NCBI RefSeq assembly: GCF_000143535.2
Contig: NC_037315.1
Location: 744,001-808,000 of the forward strand
Direction of reading: 5' to 3'
Source: Botrytis cinerea B05.10
Lineage: Eukaryota; Ascomycota; Leotiomycetes; Helotiales; Sclerotiniaceae
Length of the DNA: 64,000 bases
Shown here piece after piece: positions 23,635-35,598 of this stretch. Below the pieces are notes generated by a model, which was not told the origin of the DNA, ran no database searches, and saw only the letters and a program-made list of their open reading frames with translations. The translations under genes were made by a program, and so were the position numbers. Every line of letters begins with the position of its first letter. Within the stretch, counting starts at the first letter, position 1.

Positions 23635-24162
23635 AATCTGGTGTGGATCTGGAAAGTGCAGTGGGATGTGGCAAAGACTTGTTTATTGTGGAGGGTTGAG
23701 ATGTTTGGACAAGCTGAGAAAGGATTTTGCAGTACTGCTTCAACCTAGGTGGTAATTGTTAATAACAACAAGCAGTATAAATAGTAAGCCCCAGATGCGG
23801 CAAGAAGATTTATTATCTCAGAACAACCCAGTGTGCCAACTTCCATCAGTAACTTAAAAGCCAATAATTGCAGATTGTAAATTACAGTTTTAATCATTTA
23901 AAGGCCAGTGGAATCTCAGAAAATCCATGTGTAATCCGGCCCCAAAATATCTAGGTATTATTATTCTATGTATACGAAACCATTCTCAAGTATATCTTGC
24001 AACGATTGCCGTTCTTTCAAATCTATATAATCTCACATCAGTGTGTTCAAGGACTCCTTTGTTCCTGCGCGGTCCCATCTAAGAGCCCTCCACTTTAATA
24101 CACAAAAGAAGATCAGTATCTTGATTCTTCAAAAGGAAAAGTCAAAGCGGTCATTGAGTATC
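23635..24162. other. Intergenic, convergent 3' flanks
   Basis: Tail-to-tail spacer between the cysteine-rich gene (+) and the permease (-). No recognised element. Confidence 0.6.
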
Positions 24163-26236
24163 TCACTTCTCAGAATAGGTAGCTGGGGTCGCATCCCCTT
24201 CTACTTCAGGCACCTGAAGCTGTTCATCTGGTTCTTGTCGAAGACCTTCCGCAGGCGCCCCTTCACTTTCCACGAAATGTGTTATGCGTTCTCGTGGAAG
24301 CCATGATCCTACAGGTGTAAACCACCAGGAAATCAGAGCTAGGATTGTTACACCGGCCATAATTATTGGCGCATCTGTTTTGTATTAGCATATGGAGAAG
24401 TGATGAGCGGCTGTAAGAATTGTCGAGTACTTACAATTCAATGTAGCTCCAGTGACAGGAAATTCATAAGGACTGAAAAGGATCGCCACAACCCAACCGT
24501 TCCAAAAGATTGAGATAAATTGAAATGGTCTACTCCATCTACCCAAACTCCATCTTGGCTTAGGGAATGTATTTGGTGTCAAGAAAAATCTTCCAAAAGC
24601 AATAAGTCCATAAGCGGCGGCCGATGGAACACCAGCAGCAGATATGAGAGATGTGAATGCGACTGCAGAAGGTAAGATGGTGCAAGTCACAAGCGAGGCA
24701 CAACCCCAAATTACAAGAACTGCGTTACGGGGTTGGCCTTCAGGTGAGACACGTGATACCCAACCCGAAAATGGAAGAACGCCATCACGCGCTACTGCAA
24801 AGACAAGTCGAGATGCAGCGACAATGGCGATTGCGGTATTGAACCAAAGTGCGACTACTGCAATGATGTTCATGAAGACGTGCCCGCCTTGTCCCAAGAC
24901 AACGGCATAGAGTGGTACGAACGGTTGAGGCGAACCGTAAGAGAACAGAGTATCCGGATCAGGTGTGCAGAACAAAAATAAAATGATGGTGGCAAATCCC
25001 CCTATTCCACTTACAATCACACTCCAGAATATACCTCTAGCGGCTGTGATTGAAGCATTTTTGGTTTCTTCAGCAACGTGTCCAGAGGCGTCAAACCCAA
25101 TGAGAATACCAGCAGTAGCGAGATAAGACAAACACCAATTCCAGCCAGCGGGTGCACCGGTTCCATTGTAAGTTGTCATAAACGCCTCCTCTGCAGTTCG
25201 GAACCCGATGGTTCGGGCAGCGCCTATTGGCAACCAGATGAGGTTGAGAACGAAATCCAGCATGACTAAAAAGCTCGATATCCAGAAGACATACTTAAAA
25301 AGACGGGCTGATTCATATGTCAGTATTCAACAATTATCCCAATTAAATGTGACAACTCACGTGGTAGAAAATTCACGATTGCGGCTAGTGCAAGGAGAAC
25401 CTCAGTACAAATCCATTGAACTGCTCGGAACTTGATATCACTGGTATCCGTTGGGAAATCAACATTGAAGACAACAATTTCCTGATGAATATTAGAAAAC
25501 ATCCGGCCATTGCATTCAGAACTCGCTCGTAGAGCTGTAGGGATATCACGTGAACGTGAACTTACCGAAAGCATGTAATTGACAGCTCCTTGGGTATTGC
25601 CTGCAAGTAATTAGAATATTTTTTAGGAATCATGAATCCGAGATGAGCTTACTTGCACAAAATGTCATCCAAGCAGTAGTACTCCACCACGCAACAACAA
25701 ATCCTAAAAGTCGGCCATACTTGGCTCCTCCAGCTTCAGCTGCCCAAAGATAGATAGAACCAGCTGAGGGTGACGCAGAACAGACTTCTGCTATAACTGC
25801 TGCAGTGATGAAGGTGAAGAAGCATGTTACAAGATAACTCGTCCTGTGTAATCAAAAGTGTCAGAAGTCATGTGGGGAGTTCTAGATTTCAGGTGCACAA
25901 CTAACCAATAAGCTAGAGGACCTCCGGAGGCGATTCCAGTGGTGTAAGTAACTCTTACACCTCCAACGAAGTACAAGGCAGCGAACGATGTCGAGAAATT
26001 CTCAATGAGGGTGTAGGTTCGATGTAGTACCTGTATCTTTTGTGAGTTTTTGAGTCGTTGTATTTTGGACAAATTTTTGACTTACGGGTTTGTAGCCAAG
26101 AGTTTCCTGATCGAATAGATAAGATTAGTTTCACCATCATCGGGCTTGATTGAGACTGAAAGCGATTACTAACCAGTTGAGCATCATCTCTTGCCTCAAT
26201 TATGACACTCTTATTGTCTTCCCCATCGCGAGCCAT
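24163..26236 (-). CDS. APC-family amino acid/GABA/choline permease
   Basis: Eight exons in gene order: 26236-26174, 26106-26086, 26030-25906, 25843-25653, 25600-25566, 25481-25361, 25307-24435 and 24374-24163, giving 546 aa. It is an integral plasma- or vacuolar-membrane transporter of the amino acid-choline transporter group (yeast Uga4/Hnm1-like), with about 12 hydrophobic helices. Landmarks are LGYKPVLHRTYTLIENFSTSFA, GGPLAYW, CSASPSAGSIYLWAAEAGG, GFDASGHVAEETKNAS and ARDGVLPFSGWV. The tail is hydrophilic and acidic. Exon 2 is a 21-nt microexon (ETLGYKP), and every junction restores a conserved block. Substrate cannot be read from sequence. The direct repeat ACTCCGTAC at 26335-26343 and 26361-26369 lies about 100-130 nt upstream and may be a promoter element. 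Confidence 0.94.
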
Positions 26237-29138
26237 GTTGTCACTGGCTATCTAGTACTGGACTAAATTTTACCTATGAATGGGATTGGGAAGAAGGAAA
26301 CAAGAGAAGACAGAAGCGATACTACGAAGCAGTCACTCCGTACCTAGCAAGACATTTAGTACTCCGTACTGTGCCGCGTTTATATTCCCGAGAATATCCA
26401 CTACGACGTTCAATTAGTCCAGAGTACATGCATGCATGGTGCAAATCACGACAGAGGACAGAGATTTCAATGGCGCTAGCCATTTCATTTTAGCCGGAGA
26501 GCCAAAATCCTAATTAACGGTCGGTCCGTTTGTCATCGATTTATACACCTTTGGCCCGTTTTCTATTTTGATGTATAATTATGATTGTGTTAAGATTATT
26601 ACACTTTTGTCGTGAGTGATTGGTATAATATGCATTATTTACGATCAATTACTTACTCTGTACTCAGGTAGGTGCATACTCCAGAGCAATAGAGCACAAC
26701 ATCGTGGAAAAGTGATGGCTGTTGTGCCCCGCTTTTAAAGTCTCCCCACCGAGCCCACTTCAACGGAATCCTTTGGGGAAAAAGGTTTTTGTGTTTCGAA
26801 CAATATGTCTAACTTGACTTGTACAAGACATCGTACGTAGTCTTCGAACCTTGTTGATATGACTTATTTTGATGCCGACGAAATACGTCCCTCATCATTC
26901 CAGATGAAGATGAAGGCGATAGGCAATCGATGGACAACCAATGGATCGAGACTTCAACGCCAGAAACAGTATGGGGGGCACAAACAACCCTTCGACCTAT
27001 CTCCATTACGCGCTTGTTTCAATTCCAAAATGGACTTTACTCTCCCACGGTGATCGTCTGATCGTGGCAGTTTCCAACGGCTACCTTTGCAGTTATTTGA
27101 TTCGTTGTTCTCTCGGAATTGTGCGTGCAATTGAAGCATGAAGGGTTAGATGCCCACCACAAACACAAACTTGCGGACGATCATGTTGAAAAACAGAGCT
27201 TCGGGCCTTAGATCATCCCTTTGCTCCGAAAAGAACAAACTCGTCCTCTCTTTTCCTTCCAATTTACACGACTTCAAACCGCTCCGTTCGTTTCCACCGC
27301 ACCCATCAAATTTGATGATGGCCCAGTGTTACATCTGGTCGATCGCTGAGCGTCCCTCATCGTACATTGATCCACTCATCACCACTCTAAAAAAATGAAC
27401 GAGCAAGAATAGGCTCAACGATTTTGTTTGAAATACTACATGGTGCCATTAAGAGATCGAGATGAAGTTAACCCCTCGCTTCCATGAAGTATACTACTAG
27501 CTCTGGTTAGAATTGCACTTCGTTTTGAACCGCCTGGACAATCATGTGTCACGCAAGTGTGTTGCCATGCATGCATTTCAATCGATCTGCATTATGTGAG
27601 AGGAATACTTATTGGGAGCGAATCTTACCTCGAAAGAAGCATAGTACATCATCAGAGAGACGTATTGCAGTGCATATTGGCACTCCCAAAAGAAACTTGG
27701 TTTATATGCCATAGGTATTCATCTATGTGATCTAAGAAAAGATTGAAACTTGCTTATAAGCAATTTTAAGTTTCTTGTAGATATATGGCTGGAATTCAAT
27801 ACCTGCTATTTCATCTACCCATTCCATTCTCCTTTCTTATCATCTCGATCTTCAATTGCCAGCCTCTACATTTTCAATGTCGTTTACTTGCTGACAACCA
27901 TGTGTCTACCTACACCCGCCTCAACCTTTCCGCTCCCCATCGCCGGCAGTGGCTATTCTTGTTCTCTCTCTGCGCACTTCTGGTCTCAGATTCTTGAAAC
28001 TATTTGGCTCTTCGTACCAAGATATATTCACAGTAGCATCTTACACTATTCGACTTCAACCACACAAAACTATGATTGCATTTGGGCTACTGCTTGAGGC
28101 TTCTGTTGATTTATCGTTGTCGAAGATAAGATTCATTATTCAGATGATTTTTTTCAAGTATACAAAATGAAGATGAGTATCATTTTGGAGAAATAGCACA
28201 GGAAGAAGCATGACATTTCATTCTTAAGTCAGCAAGGACTTAGGCAATCATGCATCAACTGACATTTATCAAATCCATTTTTTCGCTAGAGATACTCTAC
28301 CTCTCCATATAAAAAGGAATAGATATCGACCATTTCAAGGCAACAGCCTGATACCATTATTCACACATCAGTGACATTATAGAATAACCAATGATTGCTG
28401 GTATGCAATGGCAAATTGGATCATGATTGGTCGCCACTTTACATCACAAACAAGAACGTTTTTTGCACCGTAGACGAGCATATGCAACCAATGCAGACTA
28501 GAGGATTTAAAGACGATATGGAATTCCAGCGCTAGATTTCCTTTGCTGAAACCAAACAGGTTAAGTCGTCGATATTAAAAATCAGATAACAGACAATAAT
28601 CAATTGCTATGGTTCATCCTAGGCCCTCTAATAATTTCTTTCCACAGACGTCTAGGGTTAGAAATGAACATAATTTGGTGTCCTAAGAGCTGAAAGAACA
28701 ATACTGCATGTAGCCCAATGCAATAAAGCCCTTCTGAAACTCATCTAGGATGCTAAGCGAAAACAATTTATTACGAACAAGGCCCTGAACAATGCGTTGT
28801 CACTGTCGCTAAACCCCTTTCGCAAACCCTTTGGAAAATGGATGAAGATAGCTAAGCGCATAAGCGCAAAAGATTATCCAATCCCGCTATCAGTCGATAC
28901 CAATTTTCTTATAAATCGCGAGTTCTTCTAATGCCATCACTTAATTCTTCACTGGAGAATTGAATCATTGTTTTGGCTTTTCTTCTACAAATCCTCTAGC
29001 TGAAATCTCAAAGCGACTTTTTTGATTTAATTCCTGTAGATTTCATTTATCACAGCCCTCTGATCTATCCACACGATTTCCAGGCGACCAAGCTCCTAAA
29101 TTCTTTCGGTTCTGATAAAGTTTCTCCCTCGTTTCAGC
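26237..29138. other. Gene-poor stretch between permease and 370-aa unknown
   Basis: 2.9 kb without a supported gene. It contains the permease promoter, including two ACTCCGTAC copies. ORFs around 26859-27141 overlap on both strands and look random, and 27750-28170 is pyrimidine-rich without a domain. No repeats of note. Confidence 0.5.
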
Positions 29139-30358
29139 ATGTCGAGTAATAAGCACACCGTCGGTAGTATTATTCAGAAGCTGAAAAATTACAATGTAGA
29201 ACAGACTGTAGAATATTTGTTGGATCAGGAAGAGGTATGTGGTATCGTTCTCTGCAATTTGTTAAGGGAGATATATATAACCCCGTTTACAGTTTACTAG
29301 CTTTCTCTGCGATATCCTCACATCTTTACCCACAGAATACAAAAGAGCTGCCCAAGAAATGTTACGCAAGACCAATCAAACCAAGAACAGGCAGAGAAAA
29401 AGTCCAGCACTGGTAATCGTCATGACTCACAACTTTGCTCTACCTCCCAGTGTACAAGATCACTATCGAATATGGAAAGAGAATCCCTCCCGTTTTTGGC
29501 AGCCCTTTGAGACTTCGAACGCCAATCGGTTAGTGGGGGACGTCGTTGTTGAATCATACCTTGTGGTTCGAAATTTACGTCTGCGACAGGCGCACGACAT
29601 CATCTTTCGAAGGTTCCACGTTAGCTTCTTATACCAGCTCGCATTATTGTTTGGTCATGGGCAGAATATAATGACGAATAGAATGCATAACATTCTAAAT
29701 CAACGACTGATCACAATACTCACACAATGCAATAGAATTACTGATGAGGTGGATGTCATTAAAGCGAACCTGCAAATCTGGGTCGCTGCTGGGGCGAGAT
29801 ATAATAAAATATGCGAAGCTCTTGACAAGGGCGCTTTATTCTTGATCCCACAAGTACCAGACGAAATGTAAGTCGATATCACTCTTGCCCTGAAGATCAG
29901 TATGCTAACAATCTAGGTGGGAGAATCCAAACTTTCTAAAAGGTGCAGATTTCGATGAAGTGATGACCCATCTAAAGAACAAAGGCATCATGGAGCTATC
30001 CACTCAGCTTGACGCTGACTTTGTGGCCAACCAAATTCTAAATGCCGCGCTTGAACCATTTAAATGGGAGGTGGTTGATTCAAGAACAGTCACTGCCAAT
30101 CCATCAATCGAGTCAAGAACCGTTCCTGTTGACCCATACGCCGGTCCGAGAATCATTAGAGCAGATCCAGACGACCCATCCCCAGCTATCACTGCCATTC
30201 CATCTATCGCAACAGAGGCCCTTGACACCAAGCCCATTTCAATCTCTTCGCTATTAAACCCACCAGAAGCGGTACAGGAGTCTGGCAATACATCCAGAGA
30301 CATAGACTTAAATCTGGAGCCGCGCAACTCTAGTGGAAAACGGCAACGTATTAATTGA
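29139..30358 (+). CDS. Hypothetical nuclear-looking protein, 370 aa
   Basis: Exons 29139-29234, 29293-29867 and 29917-30358; introns are 58 and 49 nt. The first acceptor was chosen at 29292 because only it keeps the LPTEYKRAAQEMLRKT frame open. Residues 1-32 form a helix (IIQKLKNYNVEQTVEYLLDQ) like a small dimerisation or UBA-like segment. Residues ~35-230 are mostly helical and basic with conserved-looking aromatic blocks (HYRIWKENPSRFWQPFE, RFHVSFLYQLALLFGHG). The C-terminal ~130 residues are P/S/T-rich and end in KRQRIN, a possible nuclear signal. No family recognised. The coherent frame over 1.1 kb and good splice sites make it a credible gene. Confidence 0.65.
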
Positions 30359-31404
30359 GTCTCCACTTATGATCCAACTACTACATAGTACCTGTGGTTT
30401 CCAGTCCCAGGCGTGACTGTGTTGGGCGGATGAGGGGATCATAGGGAGGAGGCTTTTGTTCATACTATGGTGAGGGACTGGTTTCACAGTTGGTGAATTT
30501 GTTATACAATAGTTATATTTTTTCTAAGTTCTCATTAATAATTCAAATTTCTTTACATCTTCTCCAAACACTGGACCGCTGAGAAGGATGTAATCCTGCT
30601 TGAATAACCTTGTGTGAGATAGTGAGTGGAAACTGCAACATCCGGTATCTGTGACAATACTTGTCCAGCTAAGACCCGAAGCAGATGTAGCTTCCCATAA
30701 AATTAGTCTCGTCAATTTATGCTGCCATGCCCTGTTTTTGTAATCACCACCAATGTCCATTTACCTTGAAACCTCTATGTCACTGAGTGCGGGACGAATC
30801 GCTCACCTTTACAGCTATTGTACTGACCGGTGATGATGATAATAATTGCAGTTCAATTAGTTATCCATGCATCTGGACGGACCTACCGATAGGTGCTATC
30901 CTGCAATAAAGCCATAAGATGAATCGATTTTAGATGGTGACGCAATGGTAGATAGATATAGCTCGAGCTGACTCAATCTAAATACGTTGGGGTTGGTATC
31001 ATGATGGACGATGCAAAAAGAAAATCATTCAGAAGGTTCCATTTGCCTCAGGTTATCTTGAGTAAAAATATTCCAGTAACCAAATATCTGGTAATTTGAA
31101 TAAGGAGTGACTAACTATGTAAAACGAGAAGATGGAGGAGGTTGAAATGTAGTTGGCTTGATCAATGTGCTTACATGATATTGGTACTGGCAGAACGAAT
31201 CCCTTACCCAATGGAATGGACAGTCAAAGTACTTATGGATCTTGGCGTTAAGGTACAGAATTCAAAGACAGGAAAATATAATAAATTATACCTGTATTAA
31301 CCATGGGGATAAGGATGTAAGATGTTTGTTTACGAGAGATGGAAATGAGGGTGCAAATTGTAGTAGGCTATAAGATCATTTTGAAGCTGATGTAACATTC
31401 AATA
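30359..31404. other. Intergenic upstream of tRNA-Pro
   Basis: AT-rich spacer, 3' flank of the 370-aa gene and 5' flank of the tRNA. No gene seen. Confidence 0.6.
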
Positions 31405-31506
31405 GGTGTTGTGGTTTAGTGGTATAATTCTTGCTTAGGGATTTATTAGTCTTCGTTGATTAATTCTCCATGTAAGAGGTCCCCGGTTCAATCCCGGGCA
31501 ACGCCC
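31405..31506 (+). tRNA. tRNA-Pro (anticodon AGG) with a 30-nt intron
   Basis: The acceptor arm GGTGTTG (31405-31411) pairs with CAACGCC (31499-31505), with one G-T pair and a C discriminator. The A box lies in TGGTTTAGTGGTATAATT. The anticodon stem CTTGC pairs with GTAAG around loop TTAGGGT once 31441-31470 is removed, and that intron sits at the canonical position after base 37. The T arm is CCCGG-TTCAATC-CCGGG with a GGTTCAATCC B box. The mature length is 72 nt, as expected for proline. An AGG anticodon (A34 probably modified to inosine) reads CCN proline codons. TCTTTT at 31516-31521 can serve as the Pol III terminator. Confidence 0.93.
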
Positions 31507-32259
31507 CAAAGTTAGTCTTTTGCATTCCTGGACCTTTCCTTTTGCTTCAGTCTTCAACACAAGAAATATATACATGCATTTTTGGATCAGAATCAGACGC
31601 AATGTCAATCAGCGTTGTGATTGTTAGCCGCTTTTTCTTTTACCCCTCAGCAATCAATTCTTTAGAGAAGATGAAGTTGGTAGGTGAGTTCTTACATAAG
31701 CACGACCCCTCTGTACTCACTCGAGCGTCGATCGCGTTGTAGATCTAGACGTAGATACATTTTTGACATACATTGATCTTATAAGATCTTGTTGACCACT
31801 CACTCATTCATGGAAGAGTTAGAGACGGAAACATTACATATGCGATATCATTCTCTCATCATTTGCTTGTTGCACATATGTACATGGACATTCATACATA
31901 GTCTATCTATCTCCTCCTTCTCCTCATGATCATTATCGTGAGATGTATGTATATCCATGTAGGTCAATATCTTTGGAGAAAACAACTACTTGTGTCAATA
32001 ATTTTCGACTTCGATTGCCCAATATTCTGTTCAAATTTTGTCTTTCTAGCACGATCAGTCATATTCGACGTGGAAAAGCCAGCTGATGAAAATAGATCAA
32101 AACAACAAATAGTGATGAGACAAATTCTCCGCTTGGCTGCACCCCTTACTTGCTTCTTAAACACGATAAGTAAGGCCAGCCAAGGTTTTCCACTGTAAAA
32201 TGTGTTCTTTCACTTCTGTATTCAATCTTCCGGACAGTTGCTCCTCATACAATTGAATC
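31507..32259. other. Intergenic, tRNA to nucleotide-sugar transporter
   Basis: Pol III terminator-like T-run next to the tRNA, then promoter and leader of the transporter. ORFs are short and unconvincing. Confidence 0.6.
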
Positions 32260-33411
32260 ATGAGTTCCTTCGCCGACAACCTCCTCCCAATCTATATCGT
32301 TGGAGAAACCATACGCGCAAATTACGCATACTTTGCCTTTCACACGGCTCCACAGATAACTCCATCATTGATTGCGCTTCTTTCCGAGACTCTAAAGCTA
32401 GCCATCGCAGCTATAATCATCAATCATTCTGAGGAGGGTCTTTCTTCTATAAGAAAAAGGTTTAACAGGAATGGCTTCAGGGATGTTCTGCAATACGGTG
32501 TTCCAGCAGCTTTTTACCTCATCAATAACCTGATATATTTCACAATCATGCCCTCCACATCGCCAAGTCTTCTCCAAGTATGTATGCTTGCGAAAATTCC
32601 AGCGACGGCGATCCTGCATCACTTCTGGGTTAGGAAGCAAGGAAATGCTCGATCGTGGATATCTCTTGGGTTCCTCTGTTTTGGACTCTTTCTCTTCAAT
32701 ATTCCCTCGGGTGATGATACAAAGGGCTGGCTTGTTGCTCCTGTGGCAGGGTTAGTGATAGCGGTATTTTCTGCAATCGCCAGCATTGCTAGTGAGTCTC
32801 TTACCAAGACTGGGTCCTTTTGGGAATCTCAACTATGGCTCTACCTTTGGGGAGTTTTCTTTTCCATCATCTCATACCCCATCGCTACTTGGATGACGGC
32901 TGATCGCGGGACGAATTCGAATCTCTCGGTAACATCCACTGCAACGATTGCTATATATTTCTCGTGTCTCACATCTGGTGTTGGTCTGATCGTTGCTGCT
33001 ATGCTGCGGAAAAAAGACAATCTTACGAAATTGGTTGGAACCTCGATCAGTCTGCTCACGATTGCGGCAACTCAGTATGTCATATTCCCAGCATTACGAT
33101 CGTCGGGCTTCACGGCTTGGAAGATAATGGGAGGATTGGTAGTCATAATCTCGACTGGCTGTTACAATTATTTCAAGGACACATCTCCAGAGAATCTCAA
33201 TTCGTTTAGCCGGTTACTTCCAACCTCCAATGAATATACTCAAGATGGCGAGATTCTAAGATCCGAGAAATCAGGTACTACATCGGCACTGACAAAATTG
33301 TTCTCGTGGTTTCCTTCGATGCACCGGAGATCACCGTCGACTTCTTATGGATTGGTTGAAGCTCAGGAAGTTGAGAGCGAAGAGAGCTTACCATCTGCCA
33401 ATAAAGATTAA
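32260..33411 (+). CDS. Nucleotide-sugar transporter (UDP-galactose/CMP-sialate transporter family)
   Basis: Single-exon ORF of 383 aa with about ten hydrophobic helices, the architecture of Golgi nucleotide-sugar/nucleoside-monophosphate antiporters of the drug/metabolite superfamily. Characteristic stretches are VPAAFYLINNLIYF, the family's Q/K-containing LLQVCMLAKIPATAILHHFW helix, and the late GTSISLLTIAATQYVIFP and GGLVVIISTGCYNYF helices. In this family Golgi import of UDP-sugars feeds glycosylation; which sugar is carried cannot be told. The C-terminal ~60 residues are polar and cytosolic. An ATG with A at -3 directly follows an open leader. Confidence 0.9.
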   Translation: MSSFADNLLPIYIVGETIRANYAYFAFHTAPQITPSLIALLSETLKLAIAAIIINHSEEGLSSIRKRFNRNGFRDVLQYGVPAAFYLINNLIYFTIMPSTSPSLLQVCMLAKIPATAILHHFWVRKQGNARSWISLGFLCFGLFLFNIPSGDDTKGWLVAPVAGLVIAVFSAIASIASESLTKTGSFWESQLWLYLWGVFFSIISYPIATWMTADRGTNSNLSVTSTATIAIYFSCLTSGVGLIVAAMLRKKDNLTKLVGTSISLLTIAATQYVIFPALRSSGFTAWKIMGGLVVIISTGCYNYFKDTSPENLNSFSRLLPTSNEYTQDGEILRSEKSGTTSALTKLFSWFPSMHRRSPSTSYGLVEAQEVESEESLPSANKD

Positions 33412-35598
33412 ACTTAAGCCTCGGAAACTTGCTTCAGAGGCAGATTTTGGTGAAATGATCATTGGGAAATCTAAAAAATTCCAAGGTTAAATCCGAGTAT
33501 TCTTAGAGCTAGTAATACAAGGATACTACCAAGTCATACCATAACACAAGATATTTATTAGTTATTGCCATCGATCTTCTGGTCGTATGCAGGCTTATTT
33601 CGTATTTTCTCCATTACTTATTACTCCCAGCCTATCTCTCTCTCGTCTTTATCAATTCAATCACAGTCCTGTAAATGAAGTATGTTTCGGCTTGAGATAG
33701 AATGATTTTATTCAAATAACTCTTCCTACACGCTTCGTCTCCAGCCGCAAAATCCGCAAAATATCAATATCAAGAACCGTAAGTTCAAATAAGAACCTCA
33801 AAATTCAATTAGAAATATTTTGATCGAGTCACATTCGAGTCAAAAACCTTCGGTGCCTTCTACTTTTACTTCAAGCAGACAGTTCTTTCCAAGCTCACAG
33901 TTGATGATGAGACTGACATCGATATTCTAGACCTCGTTTCTCTACTATCTCACCTCCCAAATACATCTCTATCTCTACAATCCCAAGCTTTCCCGGACTT
34001 TCACACAAGCCTCCATCCCATAAACTCACACTCCTCCCTTGCCCCTTTAAAAAATAAATTATACACACCACCCACTCCCACCCCTCCCCAAATCCAACAT
34101 CTCGCTTAGCGAGCACCTTCGACATGGAAACCAAACGAACGATAACCCCTCAGATTCAGCCCCTCTCTCTATTTTGACAACTAGGACATTCCAATCCATT
34201 CTATTTTGTATGCCTACCCCGCCCCTCCGCAGATAGTCGAGATTTCCCCTTTTGTCGAGGCACGAAAAGAGATCGTCTGGGGGGGTAGGCGGGAGGGCGG
34301 GGGCTTTCCCAGGGTAACTAACTTATTCTTTTTTTTCCCCCCTTGACTCAAAATCTCAAACCCCTTACAAGTAATAAATCTCATAACTCCAATAACTGCA
34401 TTTCATACATGTCCTACACCACAATAATACCCTGCTTCCCTCCGCCTATATAGAACTTTCAAAGGAATTCACACCGGCAAATGTATAAATGGAGGCCAGA
34501 CAGCATTAGTAGGGAGTCTTCTCACAGTAAAAGTTTATATATTCTGATGATGATAAGTGTTGAGACGAGAATAGAAGAGACTTTGGAGCTACCGTTTAAG
34601 TGCGTACTGTTTACGATAGGCATTTTATCTCAGACTTACCAAATACTTCATGGCGAGATCTTGATTTTGAAATTTTTCTTCAAAGAACCTGATCTTCTTT
34701 GATTCAAACTTATTCTCACTACACTACTTATTTCAACCAGAGAAACACGAAACAAGATGTAAAGCATGCAATATACAAAACTCTTATTCACATCACTGAA
34801 ATAAGCGCGCATGTATAAAGATCAGAAATTGAAGAACGCTTAAAATCTCATATCGTTTCGTCATCTATCGACTGCATCAATTGATGAGTAAGTTGATTTA
34901 ATCAAGACCGTGCTCAAGAACTACCGTGTTTCTATGCCATTTCATCCCTCTCAACAACTCCCGCTCCAACGATGCCACTGAGTTCTACTCTACCCTCAGC
35001 CCCACATATTATGAATACCAGATACACCAGTAACCCAGCATACATACCTACCATTCATCACCCACCTACCCATCTGTATGTTCATAAACAGCGATTGTGT
35101 ACTCTACAGAGGTGAAAGAAAAGTAGAGTTTATGTTTGTGATCCTCTGTCCCCCGTTCGAGACGTACCAAAACAAATAACGCCAATATAAAATGTATCCG
35201 TTTCCATGTCGTACTTTCGAGAAAGGGGAGAGCCTGTTAATATCGCGGACAAGAAACTATCCGCAGGAAAAGAAAATAAATCAAATGTGTGCATATAACA
35301 TCTAGAGGAAGCTTCCAGCCTCCAGCTTCCACTATCTACCTTAACCTTCTCGATGTCGTGAAAAACGAGTCTTGACCTTTGAGACATTTTAACGTGACTG
35401 AAAACTCTTCTGGGCCGCGTTTTAGTCCTGTATGTACTTGGCCACTTTTGCATGACCTCTGTAAGCGCGTAAATCATGGCATGCCCCGTCACTGTTGATA
35501 TCGCATCTTGTTTTGGGTTTTCTTCGTCGAATGTATAGGGTGTTCCATCCAGAGCAATCTTTTTGTCTATATTTGTCTGAAAATTATCCGACAGTTCA
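33412..35598. other. Intergenic, convergent 3' flanks
   Basis: 2.2 kb between the transporter (+) and PPZ phosphatase (-), including the phosphatase 3' flank. It has a G-run (GGGGGGGTAGG) near 34279 and T/C runs near 34331-34343. ORFs such as 35130-35618 (-) lie in the phosphatase 3' UTR and are not supported. Confidence 0.55.
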
